64,000 nucleotides of DNA from Termitomyces sp. T153 (GCA_018296165.2 JACKQL020000037.1:1-64000), one strand, 5' to 3'; positions 46,447 through 57,927 are shown, counted from the stretch's first letter. Numbers and translations: made by a program. Notes: a model not told the origin generated them from the sequence alone.

Positions 46447-47160
46447 ATGCCAGCCAAGATCATAGAAACGCCATACCCTCTCATTGACTCTGACCCCCAC
46501 GCTTCCCGCGTAATTAGATACTTCCGCCCCTCTGACTATGCCGTCTGGGCTGCAGCCACCGGCGCATTTCCGGCTGCCCTCTACGCCTGGCGTCTGTATT
46601 GTCTTACTGCCATTACCGGACGAAGCTAAGTACTTCTACAGAAATGGCAGATCCTGTGAAAGTTTCACTGAGGTCAACCCTCCGCCTGGGCGGCTTCCTC
46701 GGTTTTGTCGGCGGTTTCCTGCTCTCGTATCAACGCTCAAGTGGTGCGCGAAATTTGTTCTCATTACAATTATCTGGCCATACTCATGAATAATACCCAG
46801 CTCGCTTCTGGGGCTGGTCAGAGAACATCCGGGAAGAGGAGATGGACCGCATTGAGCTTACCCAGCGCGCATCGGAAGGCAAATCACTATACGGTGATTC
46901 ACCCCAACCTCACTGGGTTCAAGCCGCTGCCGCTAGAAACTCCCAGTTTTCACAACTTAAATTCGGTGTGTCTAGTTTCTCTCCGTTCCTTAAGCTTGGA
47001 CTGACTCGTATCAATAGCCGCTTTCCCCATGTGCGTCCATGAACCTAATCTTTTTGACGTTACTGAATTTGCCTTTTCAAGGGTAAACTTGGTCAACCAT
47101 CCTTACCACGGGACTGATCCAGCCAAGTACGGTGTCAAATCGAAAGAGGAATCAAACTGA
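46447..47160 (+). CDS. NADH:ubiquinone oxidoreductase (complex I) 21 kDa subunit
   Basis: Accessory subunit of mitochondrial complex I (family of Neurospora nuo-21). Five exons: 46447..46591, 46642..46743, 46801..46965, 47018..47030, 47082..47160, 504 nt and 167 residues. N-terminal part has YPLIDSDPHASRVIRYFRPS; a hydrophobic segment LRLGGFLGFVGGFLLSYQ is a likely membrane helix; the C-terminal part has RFWGWSEN, the Glu-rich REEEMDRIE and the ending MVNLVNHPYHGTDPAKYGV. Exon 4 is only 13 nt. The start is divergent from the nucleoporin start, about 148 bp apart. Confidence 0.93.
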
Positions 47161-47375
47161 TCCTATCTGTTCTGTCAAATGACATTTCATCTATATATCG
47201 CAAATACTGCGGGAGACTTTCCTGTGTTTCTATAATCGAATGGTTCCAATGCCCGAGAACCGTCCTTACACGTTTCAAGGATTCTCGTACTCTTGTTCAG
47301 CATTGCGGTTCGGGTCATTCTGATAATCAAAGAGTAGCTTGTTCAAAGAAAATACAATTTCGTGCGTAGACCTTA

Positions 47376-48899
47376 CTAAGATTTATCGTGTCGATACTTT
47401 CTCAGTGCTGGGTCCCTCAATATGTTCTTCATCACGTCGTCCCGAAGATGAAGAGAAATGATTGCACCACTTTCGTACCAGCTTTTCTCTTCAAGGTCTC
47501 TTGGATTTGCTTCCATGACTTGAACGCAACCATCAATGCCTGGCATGACAGCTTCGACAACAGTTGGAGGTCCTGTTCCAAAATCCATATCTCGCATGCA
47601 CCGCGGCTGCTTGCCGAGCCAGGATGTGACAATTGTATTGCGCGAACCGAAGAATGCACTCCACGTGCGAAGGGGACTAACCTCGAAAGCTAGCTCATGA
47701 AGGAGTGCTGGTATGGTAGATGCATCGAAAGCACTAAGAGCAGAACGGATACAAGCAGCCGTTGGCCCTAAGTTATGGTCAACTGCATCCTGAGCAGTCG
47801 ATGTCACTTGTAGCGAGATGATGGGAGAGCCGAGAAAAGATGTGGGTAAAGGTGGATTGAGACGATTTCTGAACCCAAATGACACGTCCAAGTGATATTC
47901 ACCATCAAGCCTCCGAGCGCGTATGATAAGGTTCCAAATATGCGCCAGGAGCGCATCGAGATGACTGACACGGGAAGTTAGATTCGCCTCTTCCCACATC
48001 GCGTACAACTCCCCAGGACTGAATTCAACCAAATAGTATGACACAGGTGCCTTGTAATCCCAGTTTTTCCATTCAATCGGCTGTCCGAAGTGACTCACTA
48101 TGGATTCAACCTCTGGTGGGACAGTCGTTAGTGACTCGAGAAATGGGGGGCAATCAATTTTAGAATTCCAGCAATCGTAGCGGTGCAGAGGCAAATCTCG
48201 TGCTATTTCAAGTATAGAAGGTAAAGGACTAAGGGCATCGATGTCTCCAGCTGCGGCACGATCTATCAATGAAGGATCGAAAACCGGGGAAAGCATGGGC
48301 AAAGGTTCACGTTTTCGAAGAGCTCGCGACACAGCTGCCCAATCACTGGTGAACTGTAACATCGAATGTGCATCTGCTATTGGATGGGCGAACTTCAGCC
48401 CAATAGCCACGCCACCGTCTGCTAGCGTGGTGATCTGGATAATCAAAGAAGGCAAGCCAGCGTAAGTCGCAGCATCATGAAGTGCCAAAGAAGGTGTAGA
48501 GCCTATAAGCTCAACGAATGGAAGATTGCTGGCATTTATACATCCATCCACAGGGTTACCAACAAAGGATGATATTGAGCGAGAAGATGTAGCGATAATA
48601 AATTCAACCCCGGGATCGTCCGGGCTACCGTAGGAAAGCATCAGACGTTGCAAACGTTGAGTATGATCGCCGTTAGGGTTATATGGTGTCCATTGAAGCT
48701 GACCTGACCATTGAGGGTATGCGTCAAGAGTTATATTCAGGCTGACGGACAGGTGGTCAACAGAGGGGGCATCTTTGAAGATCCATACACCCGCCGATGG
48801 TGAGTATCGTACGACTGCGGCGTCGAGGATTGACAGCGGTGTATGGGTCAGCTTCTGAGGAGAAGTTGGGAAGAGGCGAGTGCGAGAAACGACTGGCAT
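47376..48899 (-). CDS. BAHD-type acyltransferase (transferase family PF02458)
   Basis: Single exon of 507 residues. Probably transfers an acyl group from acyl-CoA to an alcohol or amine; the substrate is unknown. The catalytic HxxxD is in KFAHPIADAHS (family consensus HHxxxDG; the first His is Ala here) and the structural DFGxG appears as MDFGTGPP. Length is normal for fungal members, such as trichothecene acetyltransferase-like proteins. No signal peptide. No polyketide synthase, NRPS or terpene synthase lies nearby, so there is no sign of a metabolite cluster. The neighbour upstream is the divergent GH45 gene, about 850 bp away. Confidence 0.85.
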   Translation of the reverse strand: MPVVSRTRLFPTSPQKLTHTPLSILDAAVVRYSPSAGVWIFKDAPSVDHLSVSLNITLDAYPQWSGQLQWTPYNPNGDHTQRLQRLMLSYGSPDDPGVEFIIATSSRSISSFVGNPVDGCINASNLPFVELIGSTPSLALHDAATYAGLPSLIIQITTLADGGVAIGLKFAHPIADAHSMLQFTSDWAAVSRALRKREPLPMLSPVFDPSLIDRAAAGDIDALSPLPSILEIARDLPLHRYDCWNSKIDCPPFLESLTTVPPEVESIVSHFGQPIEWKNWDYKAPVSYYLVEFSPGELYAMWEEANLTSRVSHLDALLAHIWNLIIRARRLDGEYHLDVSFGFRNRLNPPLPTSFLGSPIISLQVTSTAQDAVDHNLGPTAACIRSALSAFDASTIPALLHELAFEVSPLRTWSAFFGSRNTIVTSWLGKQPRCMRDMDFGTGPPTVVEAVMPGIDGCVQVMEANPRDLEEKSWYESGAIISLHLRDDVMKNILRDPALRKYRHDKS

Positions 48900-49748
48900 G
48901 TGATCAAAAATACGCTTGAGAAGCCTGTGAACTCGGGAGATTGGCGGAAGGAACGGATGAAATGAAAGCGTTCAGGTTGACCAACTACTTATTCTGCAGA
49001 GAGTTCAAATAGGAATCGAAAAGCAATGCAATAACCAATGATAACCGACTTAACAATTTGCGATATACTTAAATCGTGCTGGAATAGTGCGCGGGTCCGA
49101 TATTGACAGTCACCGTTCGTGGCTAAGTTGATTTCTCACCATTGTGATCATCTGATAAATACATCGTCTGCAAACGTTTGATGGCATACATACCTGACAA
49201 TTCCGTTGGTTCAGGATTTGCCTTTTAGGTCTGTCACAGTAGACGTCCCAACTTCAGTGACATTGGAAGCAAGGTCAAACAAGAAGGTTGGGATCGAAGT
49301 CAGCCCAGTTTTGTCTGCTTATTGTGAACCACCCTCGTTATCTTTCTAGTTTAGTACTCTGTGACAAGTAATTTACTTAATTTGTGCTTGACAAAGTTTT
49401 GAGTTGGTATCTCAAGCTGTTCAGGATGCCGTCTATTGATATCGTTGTCGCACGAATGTCAAATCTCGTATATTATACTCTTCCAGCTGCCTTACCACCT
49501 GCTTCAACCCGCTTCAATAGGTTGTCAAAATTATCTCAAAGCATCTATCAGAACGGCATAGGAGTCTAGGGTAATCTCTGGGGGTTTCGTGTCAAAATTG
49601 TTGAATGATCCGTACCGTGGAGTGATCATATGGGAGACTGTGTATTCTTCTCCGCTCTATTCGAGTGAAGAGAATGCCGAGATTATGGCGAGGAAAGAAA
49701 TGTATAAAACGCGAAAGATTGGGAAACAACGGTGACAGATACACGGCC
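48900..49748. promoter_or_regulatory. Intergenic region between divergent acyltransferase and GH45 genes
   Basis: Holds both promoters. Short open frames (for example 49,384-49,569) show no coding signature. A TATAAAA-like string (TGTATAAAACG, about 49,700) lies some 45 bp before the GH45 start codon. Confidence 0.4.
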
Positions 49749-50606
49749 ATGCTATCATTTATTCTTCTTGCATTGAGCGCTACGAGCGTGAGCGCAATGA
49801 CCTTCGAAAGCCGAGCAACGGGCGGCTATGTACAGAGTGCTTCTGGTCAAGCTTCATTCACCTACTACAGTGGATGCAGTGCACCGGGTAAGAGCCACAT
49901 GATTGCGCTAGGGGCTGAGGTTAACAAAAATTCCCAGCTTGCGGAAAGGCAGCTTCAGGATACACCGCAGCCATAAACCAGCTTGCATTTGGTGCGCCAC
50001 CAGGGGCGGGCGCTGGTGATGCATGCGGTCGTTGCTTTGCTATCACAGGAACAGCAGATCCAATCTCTCCCTCCTACACCGGACCCTTTAACTCTATCGT
50101 GGTCAAGGTGACAGATGAATGGTACATCCTCTTTGATAATCGTAAAATAAAAGTGCTGACTGACAACAATACAGTCCAGTTAACGGAAACCAAGCAAGTC
50201 TTGCACGCTCTGTTGACAGCAGTATCATGTTAACTCCCTTCAGGAATGGTGCGGACAAACTCAAAGCAACCACAACAATCAACATGGAATGCCATTCCAG
50301 TAAGTCAGAGGCCAGGTCATCGGAATTTGCGAAATAATACATAGTTGCTGCATAGCTTCGATATCTGCCAAGATACCGGAGGCGCAGGAGCATTCTTCCC
50401 CTCAGGTCATGGAGCGCTGACAGGTACCTTCACGGAAGTATCATGCAGCCAATGGTCAGGTAGCGATGGTGGTGCCCTTTGGGATGGAGCATGCCTCAGC
50501 GGAGAAACTGCTGGAAATTGGCCTGCAACGGGATGCGGTAATCAAGGTATGGATATTCAATTATGACCATAAGATTGCTGAAGGTCATTGCAGGAACCGC
50601 GCCTTG
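49749..50606 (+). CDS. GH45 endoglucanase, basidiomycete small type
   Basis: Secreted endo-beta-1,4-glucanase acting on amorphous cellulose or related glucans (subfamily C, Cel45A of Phanerochaete type, related in fold to expansins). Six exons: 49749..49887, 49938..50121, 50175..50193, 50244..50299, 50356..50546, 50593..50606, in total 603 nt and 200 residues. Signal peptide MLSFILLALSATSVSA. Family blocks: GYVQSASGQASFTYYSGC, GDACGRCFAITG, VVKVTDECPVNGNQ, FHFDICQDTGG, FFPSGHGALTG, CSQWSGSDGGALWDGACLSG, and C-terminal GCGNQGTAP. The Asp in HFDIC matches the catalytic acid position of the subfamily. No carbohydrate-binding module. Exon 3 is 19 nt and exon 6 is 14 nt. Intron 3 (50194-50243) has a GC donor, GCAAGT. 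The 3' end overlaps the antisense DHHC gene. Confidence 0.93.
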
Positions 50607-52082
50607 ATACCTGTCTTGTAATGTGGCGCACCCCGTGGGCCCGTAAATCGACATCACTTTCTTGTTTGCGGAGTCGTTCAAGGACTTGACGGTTAATTTT
50701 TGGCCATGAGTAAATGCTTTGTACACCAATGAGTTTGTCAATGACATACATATAAAACAGACTTACCGAGATTCTGTAAGGTATAGCGGTGCTTCCAAGA
50801 GGGACCGCCAGTTATACTTGATTCCCAAATCATATATTTTTTCAGACTTAGGGATCTCATAAACACGCCGTCTTGATCCCATGTGAGGAATGCAGATGAA
50901 TGTGGTGTGTGACCTCAAGAGATCTTGACCCTGAGGACCGAGGCGCTGGCCCAGAGTTTCAATGGACGTAGTTCCCAGAAGAATAGCTCTCGTCGTCATA
51001 ATTGCCAAACCCTATGGATGGAAGGTCAAGATAATACCAATAGTATGTCATAAACAAACTTACCAGAGCAAATATCGAGATAATTCCAGAACAGAGAACT
51101 AAAACAAGCAGTCGCATATGGGGCTTCTCGATGAATTCTCCGGATAGATTGTAGTCACGACCACGGGACTTCAAAATTCTAAAGCCTAGGGCTATACCCC
51201 AGAACCACCGACCCAGAGGTCCTCCGAAGAAGATCCACGAACCGTACCAATCCCACCAGTTCTGAACCGTCCAGAGATCGTTTCTAGACACGTCAAATGC
51301 CAAATAAATATGTAATGATAATGTTTTAACAAAGGGAGCCACTGCAAAGATAAAAGTAGCAGGAGTAAGATATAAGAGGCACAGGAAAAGCTTGATCCTC
51401 GCTAGAGTCACGCAATTGCCAAGCTGATTCAAGTGTCAATTTCATAGATATGTCATTACATCGACAGGGCAAACGCACCCAGGGGCAATGATGATCAAAA
51501 CCGACGCGACAGACACCACAAGCAGAGCAGTGGTGAGTCCTGGGCGGTTTCCACGCGCCTTTACACTCTCCTTTCGTGCACACCTCCAGATCTCCTTGCC
51601 AATTAATGCACTCATATGGTTCTGTCAACGTGGACGAATCCGGTAGAGGGAAGTGAGGTACATTGTGTGTATGCCGACCTCGACAAAGCAGAAAGTATAT
51701 CACGGCCACTGCAAGTATCATAACAGTGGAAGTGACTAGATATGCACCTTTGTACAAGAGAACGAAGTCAGTATAGTGCACGATGATGGACTAACTTTTA
51801 GGCACAGCATATCAAATATCTCACCTCCCCATAACCACTTCTCACGCCGGAGCATAAGCCAGCCAACTTAATGGGTAAGTGTGCCAGTCAGACTTCGCAG
51901 GATTGAAATGTTCAAATGTTACGCACTGCTGACATTGAAAGTCGCGGCGTACCAACCGTATCTGACAAAGAGAGAGCCAAGTCACATATGAGTTATTAGG
52001 AAGATCGCCACACGTACCCAATCATCCACCACACGAAGGCCTGAATACCCAACTCGGCGGCATACTGGACTTTGCGACTCAT
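50557..52082 (-). CDS. DHHC-type palmitoyltransferase
   Basis: S-acyltransferase of endomembranes. Seven exons: 52082..52018, 51961..51927, 51866..51825, 51747..51479, 51423..51064, 51011..50767, 50716..50557, in total 1,176 nt and 391 residues. The Cys-rich core reads CKGAWKPPRTHHCSACGVC, then FDHHCPWLGNCV, built across the intron after the Trp. Hydrophobic segments before the core (LVTSTVMILAVAVIYFLLC) and after it (FLCLLYLTPATFIFAV, LLVLVLCSGIISIFALG) fit four membrane helices. Also present is the TTxE-like TTSIETLG motif. The last exon is inferred from a GTAAGT donor, AAAG acceptor and frame; it crosses the antisense 3' end of the GH45 gene by about 50 bp. The DPG motif and the C-terminal region are less well conserved. 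Confidence 0.85.
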
Positions 52083-52899
52083 GAAAGCTGGTACTACGTA
52101 ATTACATACTATCCACCCCCGGAGTTCGGAGTACCCCCTGAGTCGGACGTCACAATCTAGTCACACAGATACCTTTTTCAGAGAATAATATGGAGTTGGA
52201 CGCGCGAAGAGGATACATTGGATACAACAATAATCAAAGCCTATCGGGCGTAATTGATGCTTCCCCTTAGACCTGTCACTGAGGGTTTTGGGGTTTACCT
52301 GGAGTTTTGCAAGGTAAGCTCTTTTGTCCCAGTAAGACGAATCTTGTCATTCGCCTTGAGGTCTCGAACCTCCTCTACATAGGACTTGTACTGCCCCTCA
52401 TTGATACCCCATATAGCCGCCTGTATACGCTCCTCATATTCGCACGAGCACTGGATGCAGACGCGCCCCATGGGCGACACATCGCAATGGAAGTCACTAA
52501 TTACGAAGACGCGACTGTCAAGGAAATTTCAGACTCCGCCTTGCCGTCGAATCGGCAGGTGTGACATTAACTCGACTATCGTCCGCGCGACGGGAGACAA
52601 CGACGATACTGTTCCTGAACTCGAATCAAGTTGGAGACAGGTAAATAGTCATAGTCTTGTCTGTGTCTCAAGTTTCGAACGCTTAACGGGGCTATGTGCT
52701 GCAAAACTTTTTTTCGTTGGACTCAAGGGGTACTCCGAACTACGGGGGTGGATATTTAGTAAGTCGGAGGTATGTATTCTGATGCATGAGTACCATCTAC
52801 CAGCCATGCTGTCATTCCCAGCTTCTCAATGGCAGGCCGTCTTGAGTTCAATCACAGCTTCACGAAACGGAAAACGACCTCTCTGCGCCCATTTTGGTT
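52083..52899. other. Intergenic; short unassigned ORFs
   Basis: Contains the DHHC promoter. A 61-codon minus-strand frame (52,480-52,295) and a plus-strand frame (52,386-52,928) are open but show no domain I recognise. Confidence 0.35.
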
Positions 52900-53427
52900 G
52901 CACTGTGCCAAGGCTGTACCCTTTCTAACGTTGCGACGGCCAAAGATGAAAATGAACTCGCTCGACTTGGCATAACTCATGTTGTCTCCGTCTTGGAATA
53001 CAACCCAGCCGTGTCATACCGCAAGAGCACAAACTTCACATCTTACTGGCGGATAGCCCAGCATCGGACATCCTATCCCACTTCGCAACGACGACCGAAT
53101 TCATATCATCAGCCCTTGGAGAAAATGAGGAAAAAAAGTGCTTGTGAGTGTTGCATCATCTCATGCTATCCCCAATCTCATATCGCATAGGTCCACTGTT
53201 TTCAGGGCATCAGTCGCAGCGCGACTGTAGTTATTGCCTCCCTCATCGCCTCGTCTGGCATGCGTGCCTCAGAGGCTTTTGAATATATACAGGCAAAGCG
53301 TGGCATTGTGTACCCCAATTTTGGCTTCCGTCAACAATTGGAAACATATGCTAAGGGTCTTGTGGGTGAACGAACAAAGGCAAGCACAAAAATTTCGTCA
53401 AGGTCGGAAAGAATGTCAATGAGCTGA
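52900..53427 (+). pseudogene. Dual-specificity protein phosphatase, frameshifted
   Basis: Shows the DUSP catalytic fold in pieces. The first exon has KDENELARLGITHVVSVLEY and, in a different frame, LADSPASDILSHFATTTEFI. After an intron (GTGAGT to CATAG) comes VHCFQGISRSATVVIASLIA with the intact active-site HCx5R, then EAFEYIQAKRGIVYPNFGF and a short tail ending at 53,427. To join these parts the frame must change about three times: near 52,917 (a C run), near 53,005-53,020, and at the seven-A run 53,131-53,137, where the expected frame has an in-frame TGA. So it is either a recent pseudogene or a stretch of base-calling errors in homopolymers. The second exon is undamaged. No kinase-interaction domain is visible. 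Confidence 0.65.
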
Positions 53428-53607
53428 TACTCCAGCTCAAATCGCCTTCCCAATCGAAACTTCGATACCACTACCCAAGGAGCGAGCTTAACTGTGCAGT
53501 CGTTTATAATAGTTACCCGGTGTAAATTCTGTTTCTTGAGATTTTAGATATCAGTTAGCAAAATGAAATAGCTTTAGAGGGACGTACAGGCAGAGTCAAC
53601 TTCTTGA

Positions 53608-54453
53608 TCACAAATCTGGATTCAAATCCAGATCCAAGTCAAAGAACTGAGGTTGTGGACCACGTAAATCTTGCCGATATACGTTTCCACCATGGTGTTG
53701 ATCCAAATCGTTGACCTTTGGAGAAACAGTTGGTGCTAAAACATACGATCTCAATAGAAAGAAGTAAGAAAAGCTACATATCTTACGCCTGCCCACTGAA
53801 TGTGTTTCTCCAAGAAGGCCCAATGGTGCCTCCGCATTGAGACGACCGCGACGCATTTTCTCTTCGTTCGGAAATGGTGGAAAGAATAACCGGGGCTGCC
53901 CTGGAAGGGTAAGATCTGGCATGTTTGGTGGTGCAGAGGTGAAGGCGCTGATACTCTGAGCATACGCCAGTAATTCAGGATATGGTATGGCCGCTGAAAG
54001 CGAGTCAAACATTCGCCGAAGATAGATGACCATCATGTACACACCTTTCTTCGCAAGTTCTATGGCTGTGATCCTCTCCTCTCCCTCTTCAATCATTTCC
54101 TCAAGCTTTCTCTTGCCTCCCTCCAACGCGGATGCGATTTCACGCCACCGCGCTTCAAGTTCCAAGATCTCCTGCTCCAACGCGTCTATCCTGCGCTGTT
54201 TTATTTGATGTTGATGTGCTAGATTGACTGCAGATGACAATGTCTTGTCACACTCCAAAAACGCGGTAAGGGTGGGGGGAGGTGGCGGTTTAGTTTGGGC
54301 TGGTGACAAAGACAAGAACAGGGTGTGTGCAAGGGCCTGGAGCTCATTCAACGGTGCGAGGAGGATGTTTGACATAGATTGCACTTTATCGCCGCCATGG
54401 GACGACGTGGGGGGCCGAGATGGTCCAGGAAGCGCATTAGTAGGAAGAGACAT
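53608..54453 (-). CDS. MED4: Mediator complex subunit 4
   Basis: Subunit of the Mediator middle module, a coactivator bridging activators and RNA polymerase II. Three exons: 54453..54045, 53993..53787, 53735..53608, 744 nt and 247 residues. A helical coiled-coil region runs from LLAPLNELQALAHTLFLSLS through QRRIDALEQEILELEARW to KLEEMIEEGEERITAIELAKK. It is followed by the family hallmark IPYPELLAYAQSISAFTSAP and a proline-rich FFPPFPNEEKMRRG. The C-terminus is acidic (FDLDLDLNPDL), as usual in fungal Med4. An in-frame Met at 54,465 would add four residues. Divergent from the CLC channel with 113 bp between start codons. Confidence 0.92.
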   Translation of the reverse strand: MSLPTNALPGPSRPPTSSHGGDKVQSMSNILLAPLNELQALAHTLFLSLSPAQTKPPPPPTLTAFLECDKTLSSAVNLAHQHQIKQRRIDALEQEILELEARWREIASALEGGKRKLEEMIEEGEERITAIELAKKGVYMMVIYLRRMFDSLSAAIPYPELLAYAQSISAFTSAPPNMPDLTLPGQPRLFFPPFPNEEKMRRGRLNAEAPLGLLGETHSVGRRKICSFSYFFLLRSYVLAPTVSPKVNDLDQHHGGNVYRQDLRGPQPQFFDLDLDLNPDL

Positions 54454-54566
54454 GGCGGGGAACAAAATAAGTATATGTAATGTTTGTGAAGCAAAGATAT
54501 ATCTTGTAATTACAACAAAACTCGAAAGAGATATTATTACACCACAGCTCTCGACTACTACATATT
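54454..54566. promoter_or_regulatory. Shared short divergent promoter of MED4 and CLC channel genes
   Basis: Only 113 bp separate the two start codons, so both genes must be driven from this AT-rich segment or from sequence inside the neighbour. Confidence 0.5.
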
Positions 54567-57500
54567 ATGTCCCCGGGGAGGTATCCGATTCAAAGTTGGC
54601 CCGCAATCGCAACTGAAGAGCTCTATGAGCTGACGGAAGATGGCCACTTACCGGATACCACGAAACTCCCTCGACACTATAAAGACGGCAGCTCAATTGA
54701 CTGGCTCTATGAAGAGGCAGCCGAACGTGGGCGAATCCATGCGCTGAAAGCACAAGCTGGTGTACGCGGGCTCCTTCTACCTCTGCTAGAATCGTCGCGT
54801 CTATGGCTCGTTGTCATACTAACCGGTATGGGAATTGGAATCGCTGGCGCGTGGCTGGATGTACTGGTAAAGTGGTACGTTGCGACGTGTCTTGCGCTAT
54901 CATACCTCGGTAGCTGTTCATCCCAATAGGCTTGGGGATCTACGAGAGGGTCATTGCTCCTACGGCTTCTTCTATAATCAGGTCGCGTGTTGTAGTGGCT
55001 TGGACCGTGCGTCAATCTTTCCTGGATTGTAGTCATAACAGTTTACACTCCTCAGCGGGTGAAAAATGCGTGGACTGGCTTACATGGAGTGAATTCTTCC
55101 ATATACGGTCCATTTTTGTCCAGTCCTTACTTCAATGTTTTATCTATGTGGTTCTCGCCGTGAGTATTTGGATAACCTGATTTAACTGCCATCATATTCA
55201 CAGTTGTAGATTGCATTTGCTGGGAGTGCATCTTTTCTGGTGGTGACTTATGCCCCTTAGTGAGCTTTTCAGATTACACAATTCACTGATTCCTGATTCT
55301 TTCAATTCGTAGCGCATTCCATACTGGAAGTTAGCTCAAAGTCTGCTATATATGGTTTTTCACTGATTGTTTTCGCATAAGTCCCAGAAATAAAAGCGGT
55401 ATGTTACATCGCTTCACTGCAAGTTTTTCAGGTAATTGAACACTTGTCTAGATTCTCGGTGGTTATGTGTTTGATGCATTCCTCTCACCGTGGACTCTCC
55501 TCATCAAGGCTGTTGGTCTTGCGCTTGCTGTCGCTTCTGGGCTTTCACTGGGAAAAGAAGTTAGTTATGGAACGAGTCATCATTGACTATCACTTAATCT
55601 CTCGACAAGGGACCACTTGTTCACGTTGCATGTTGCATGGCATTTGGGCTTTCCCGTTTATTCAGCCAATTTAGCCAGAATGAAGGTAATTTCCTTCATT
55701 GTGACATTGTCATAACTCTGAATTGCCTCTTGACGCGTAGCACAAAAGCGGAAACTTCTAGCCGCTGCCGCCGCTGCAGGTGTTTCTGTTGCGTTCGGCA
55801 GCCCTCTTGGGGGCGTTCTATTTGGTTTAGAAGGTCAGAGGTGGAACTTCCGATGAGAACAAATTTTAAATGTTTTCATAGAATTGGACACGTTTGCTAG
55901 TGAAACGGACGTGATGTGGAGAGCATTTGTAGCCTCTGCAATTGCGGCCGTCTCCTTACAATGGGTCAATCCATTCGGAACAGCAAAGCTCGTTCTTTTT
56001 CAGGTATGACGAAGTCTTGTCACAATACTTCTGATTGAGATAATTCACAGGTCAATAACACTATTGACGTTTGGCGTGCCTTCGAGCTTGTACGCGACTT
56101 TTTCCGATTATCTATCTATTTCTTATCATATGGATCAGATTCCATGGCTCGGTCTTGGTATCATCGGCGTATGATAAACATTCATTCCTGAGTCCTCATA
56201 ATAATGTCCACGTCAGGGCATTCTCGGGGCCTTGATAATCAGATTAAATGTTGAAATCGCACTCTACCGGCGAAACAGCTATCTGAACGACTGGCCAGTC
56301 TTAGAGGTTGTTTGCGCCAGTGCAATGACTGCTGCGATAAGTTACCTTGTGCGATTTGGTCTGTTGGCGTTGGCTACCCTCCTCACAGGATTACATGATT
56401 AGGTTGTATTTGCAAGGTAAGTAACAACGACTCTCTTCCCTATCCTGAAGCTTACAATTCCCGCAGAGTACCAGCCTCTGAATTAGTCGCCAATCTATTC
56501 CAGGAATGTGACTCTACCAAACCAGACTACCATGGTCTTTGCAAGTTAGTTTCAAGGTGATGATAATGTCGCCGTCGATGTTGAATCTCTTGTAGTCCAA
56601 CGGCAATGTGGGAGAATGTGTTTTTGCTCATCTTAACTTCCACGATAAAAATCGTCCTTACGGCTTGGACTTTCGGCATGATGGTAAGCAGTCGATGCCT
56701 TTTCTATTACTACTCACCATAATCAGTATACTCATCTAGATACCTGCTGGTATATTCCTGCCCACAATCGCGATAGGCGCATGTCTAGGTCGTGCAGTTG
56801 GATTGCTCACGTATGTTCCTCCTCTCAATCATAATCAGCAACTCTCAGCGATCATCTTTCAGTCAGGGCCTATATCGTGCATATCCAACTGCTTGGATTT
56901 TCCTGTCTTGCCCTCCTGATCCTTCCGAGAGATGTATATCTCCGGGATTCTATGCAGTCCTTGGTGCTTCTGCTATGTTGGGTGGTGTCACCCGAATGAC
57001 AAGTAGGCTCTGATTGCACAACGTCTAACGCAAATCTGACTGTGCTTCAGTATCGTTGGTGGTCATCGTTTTCGAGGTATTGATTCATTATATCGATATC
57101 ATGACAGTGTGTATAATATTCCGTCCCAGCTTACCGGTGCTCTGTCGCACGTCCTCCCTATCATGATCTGTGTCATGACATCAAAATGGGTGGGTGATGC
57201 AATAAGTAAGGATGGTATCTACCCTGTCTGGATTGCTTTGCGTCAATATCCCTGGCTGTCCCCATTCACTTACCACGATAAGGGTGAAACTGGAGCTGAT
57301 GTCATGAAATCGTTCAGTGAATTGGTGGTCATTAACGACGAAGAGTTGTTTCCAGGGGCTCTTGGTACGTTTATAATACCAACTCGTTTTTAACGCCGCT
57401 CCTAGTAATTCCTTGATACCAGATGCTCTTCTAAAGAAATACGACTTCAACGGGTTTCCCGTGGTTCGTGGCACTCATTTGGTCGGGTTTGCCACTCGTG

Positions 57501-57927
57501 AAAAGATTAAGGCAGTTCTAGGTGAGCTGAACAATAATCTATTGAGAGATTGCTGACGAGAATGCAGGGATATTATCTTCAGATGAACTTTCAGACAACG
57601 CGAGAAAGTGTTCTTTCTCTCGCAGAGAGTTTGTTCTGCCCGAGGCTGACAGGATCGATTTCTCGGCAAGCCTTGAGGAGTCTATACTTCAGCTTCGCAA
57701 AGATGTTCCTCAGGAGCTCGTCGTGAATATGTTCCAAAAACTAGTATGTCCAATTGAGCCATCCGTAATACCTATGTGCTTAAACAGTATAGAATTTACG
57801 CCAAGTATTATTCACGCAATCTGGCAATCTGACGGGGATGGCAACGAAGGCAGATATCGTGTCCTTGTTGACCAGCCACTTTCAGCACACCGGTGCGTTA
57901 GCGCAACAGCCTCAAGATCCATCATAG
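54567..57927 (+). CDS. CLC-type voltage-gated chloride channel/transporter
   Basis: Membrane chloride channel or chloride/proton exchanger of intracellular compartments (Gef1-like). About twenty short exons with ~50-nt introns. The first exon is 54567..54874 and the last codons end at 57,927. Signatures in order: [37 protein letters not shown] (the pore GKEGP is formed across an intron), [30 protein letters not shown], and [17 protein letters not shown]. The gating Glu in GKEGP is present. Two C-terminal CBS domains follow (around [14 protein letters not shown]...NGFPVV, and [14 protein letters not shown]... in the last exons). I did not compute every exon border, so the exact length is uncertain, about 760 residues. 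No frameshift was noticed. Confidence 0.9.

Noticed and set aside
47376..50606. Secondary-metabolite cluster formed by the acyltransferase and neighbours
   Set aside because: No backbone synthase or tailoring oxidase is present; neighbours are a cellulase, a palmitoyltransferase and housekeeping genes.
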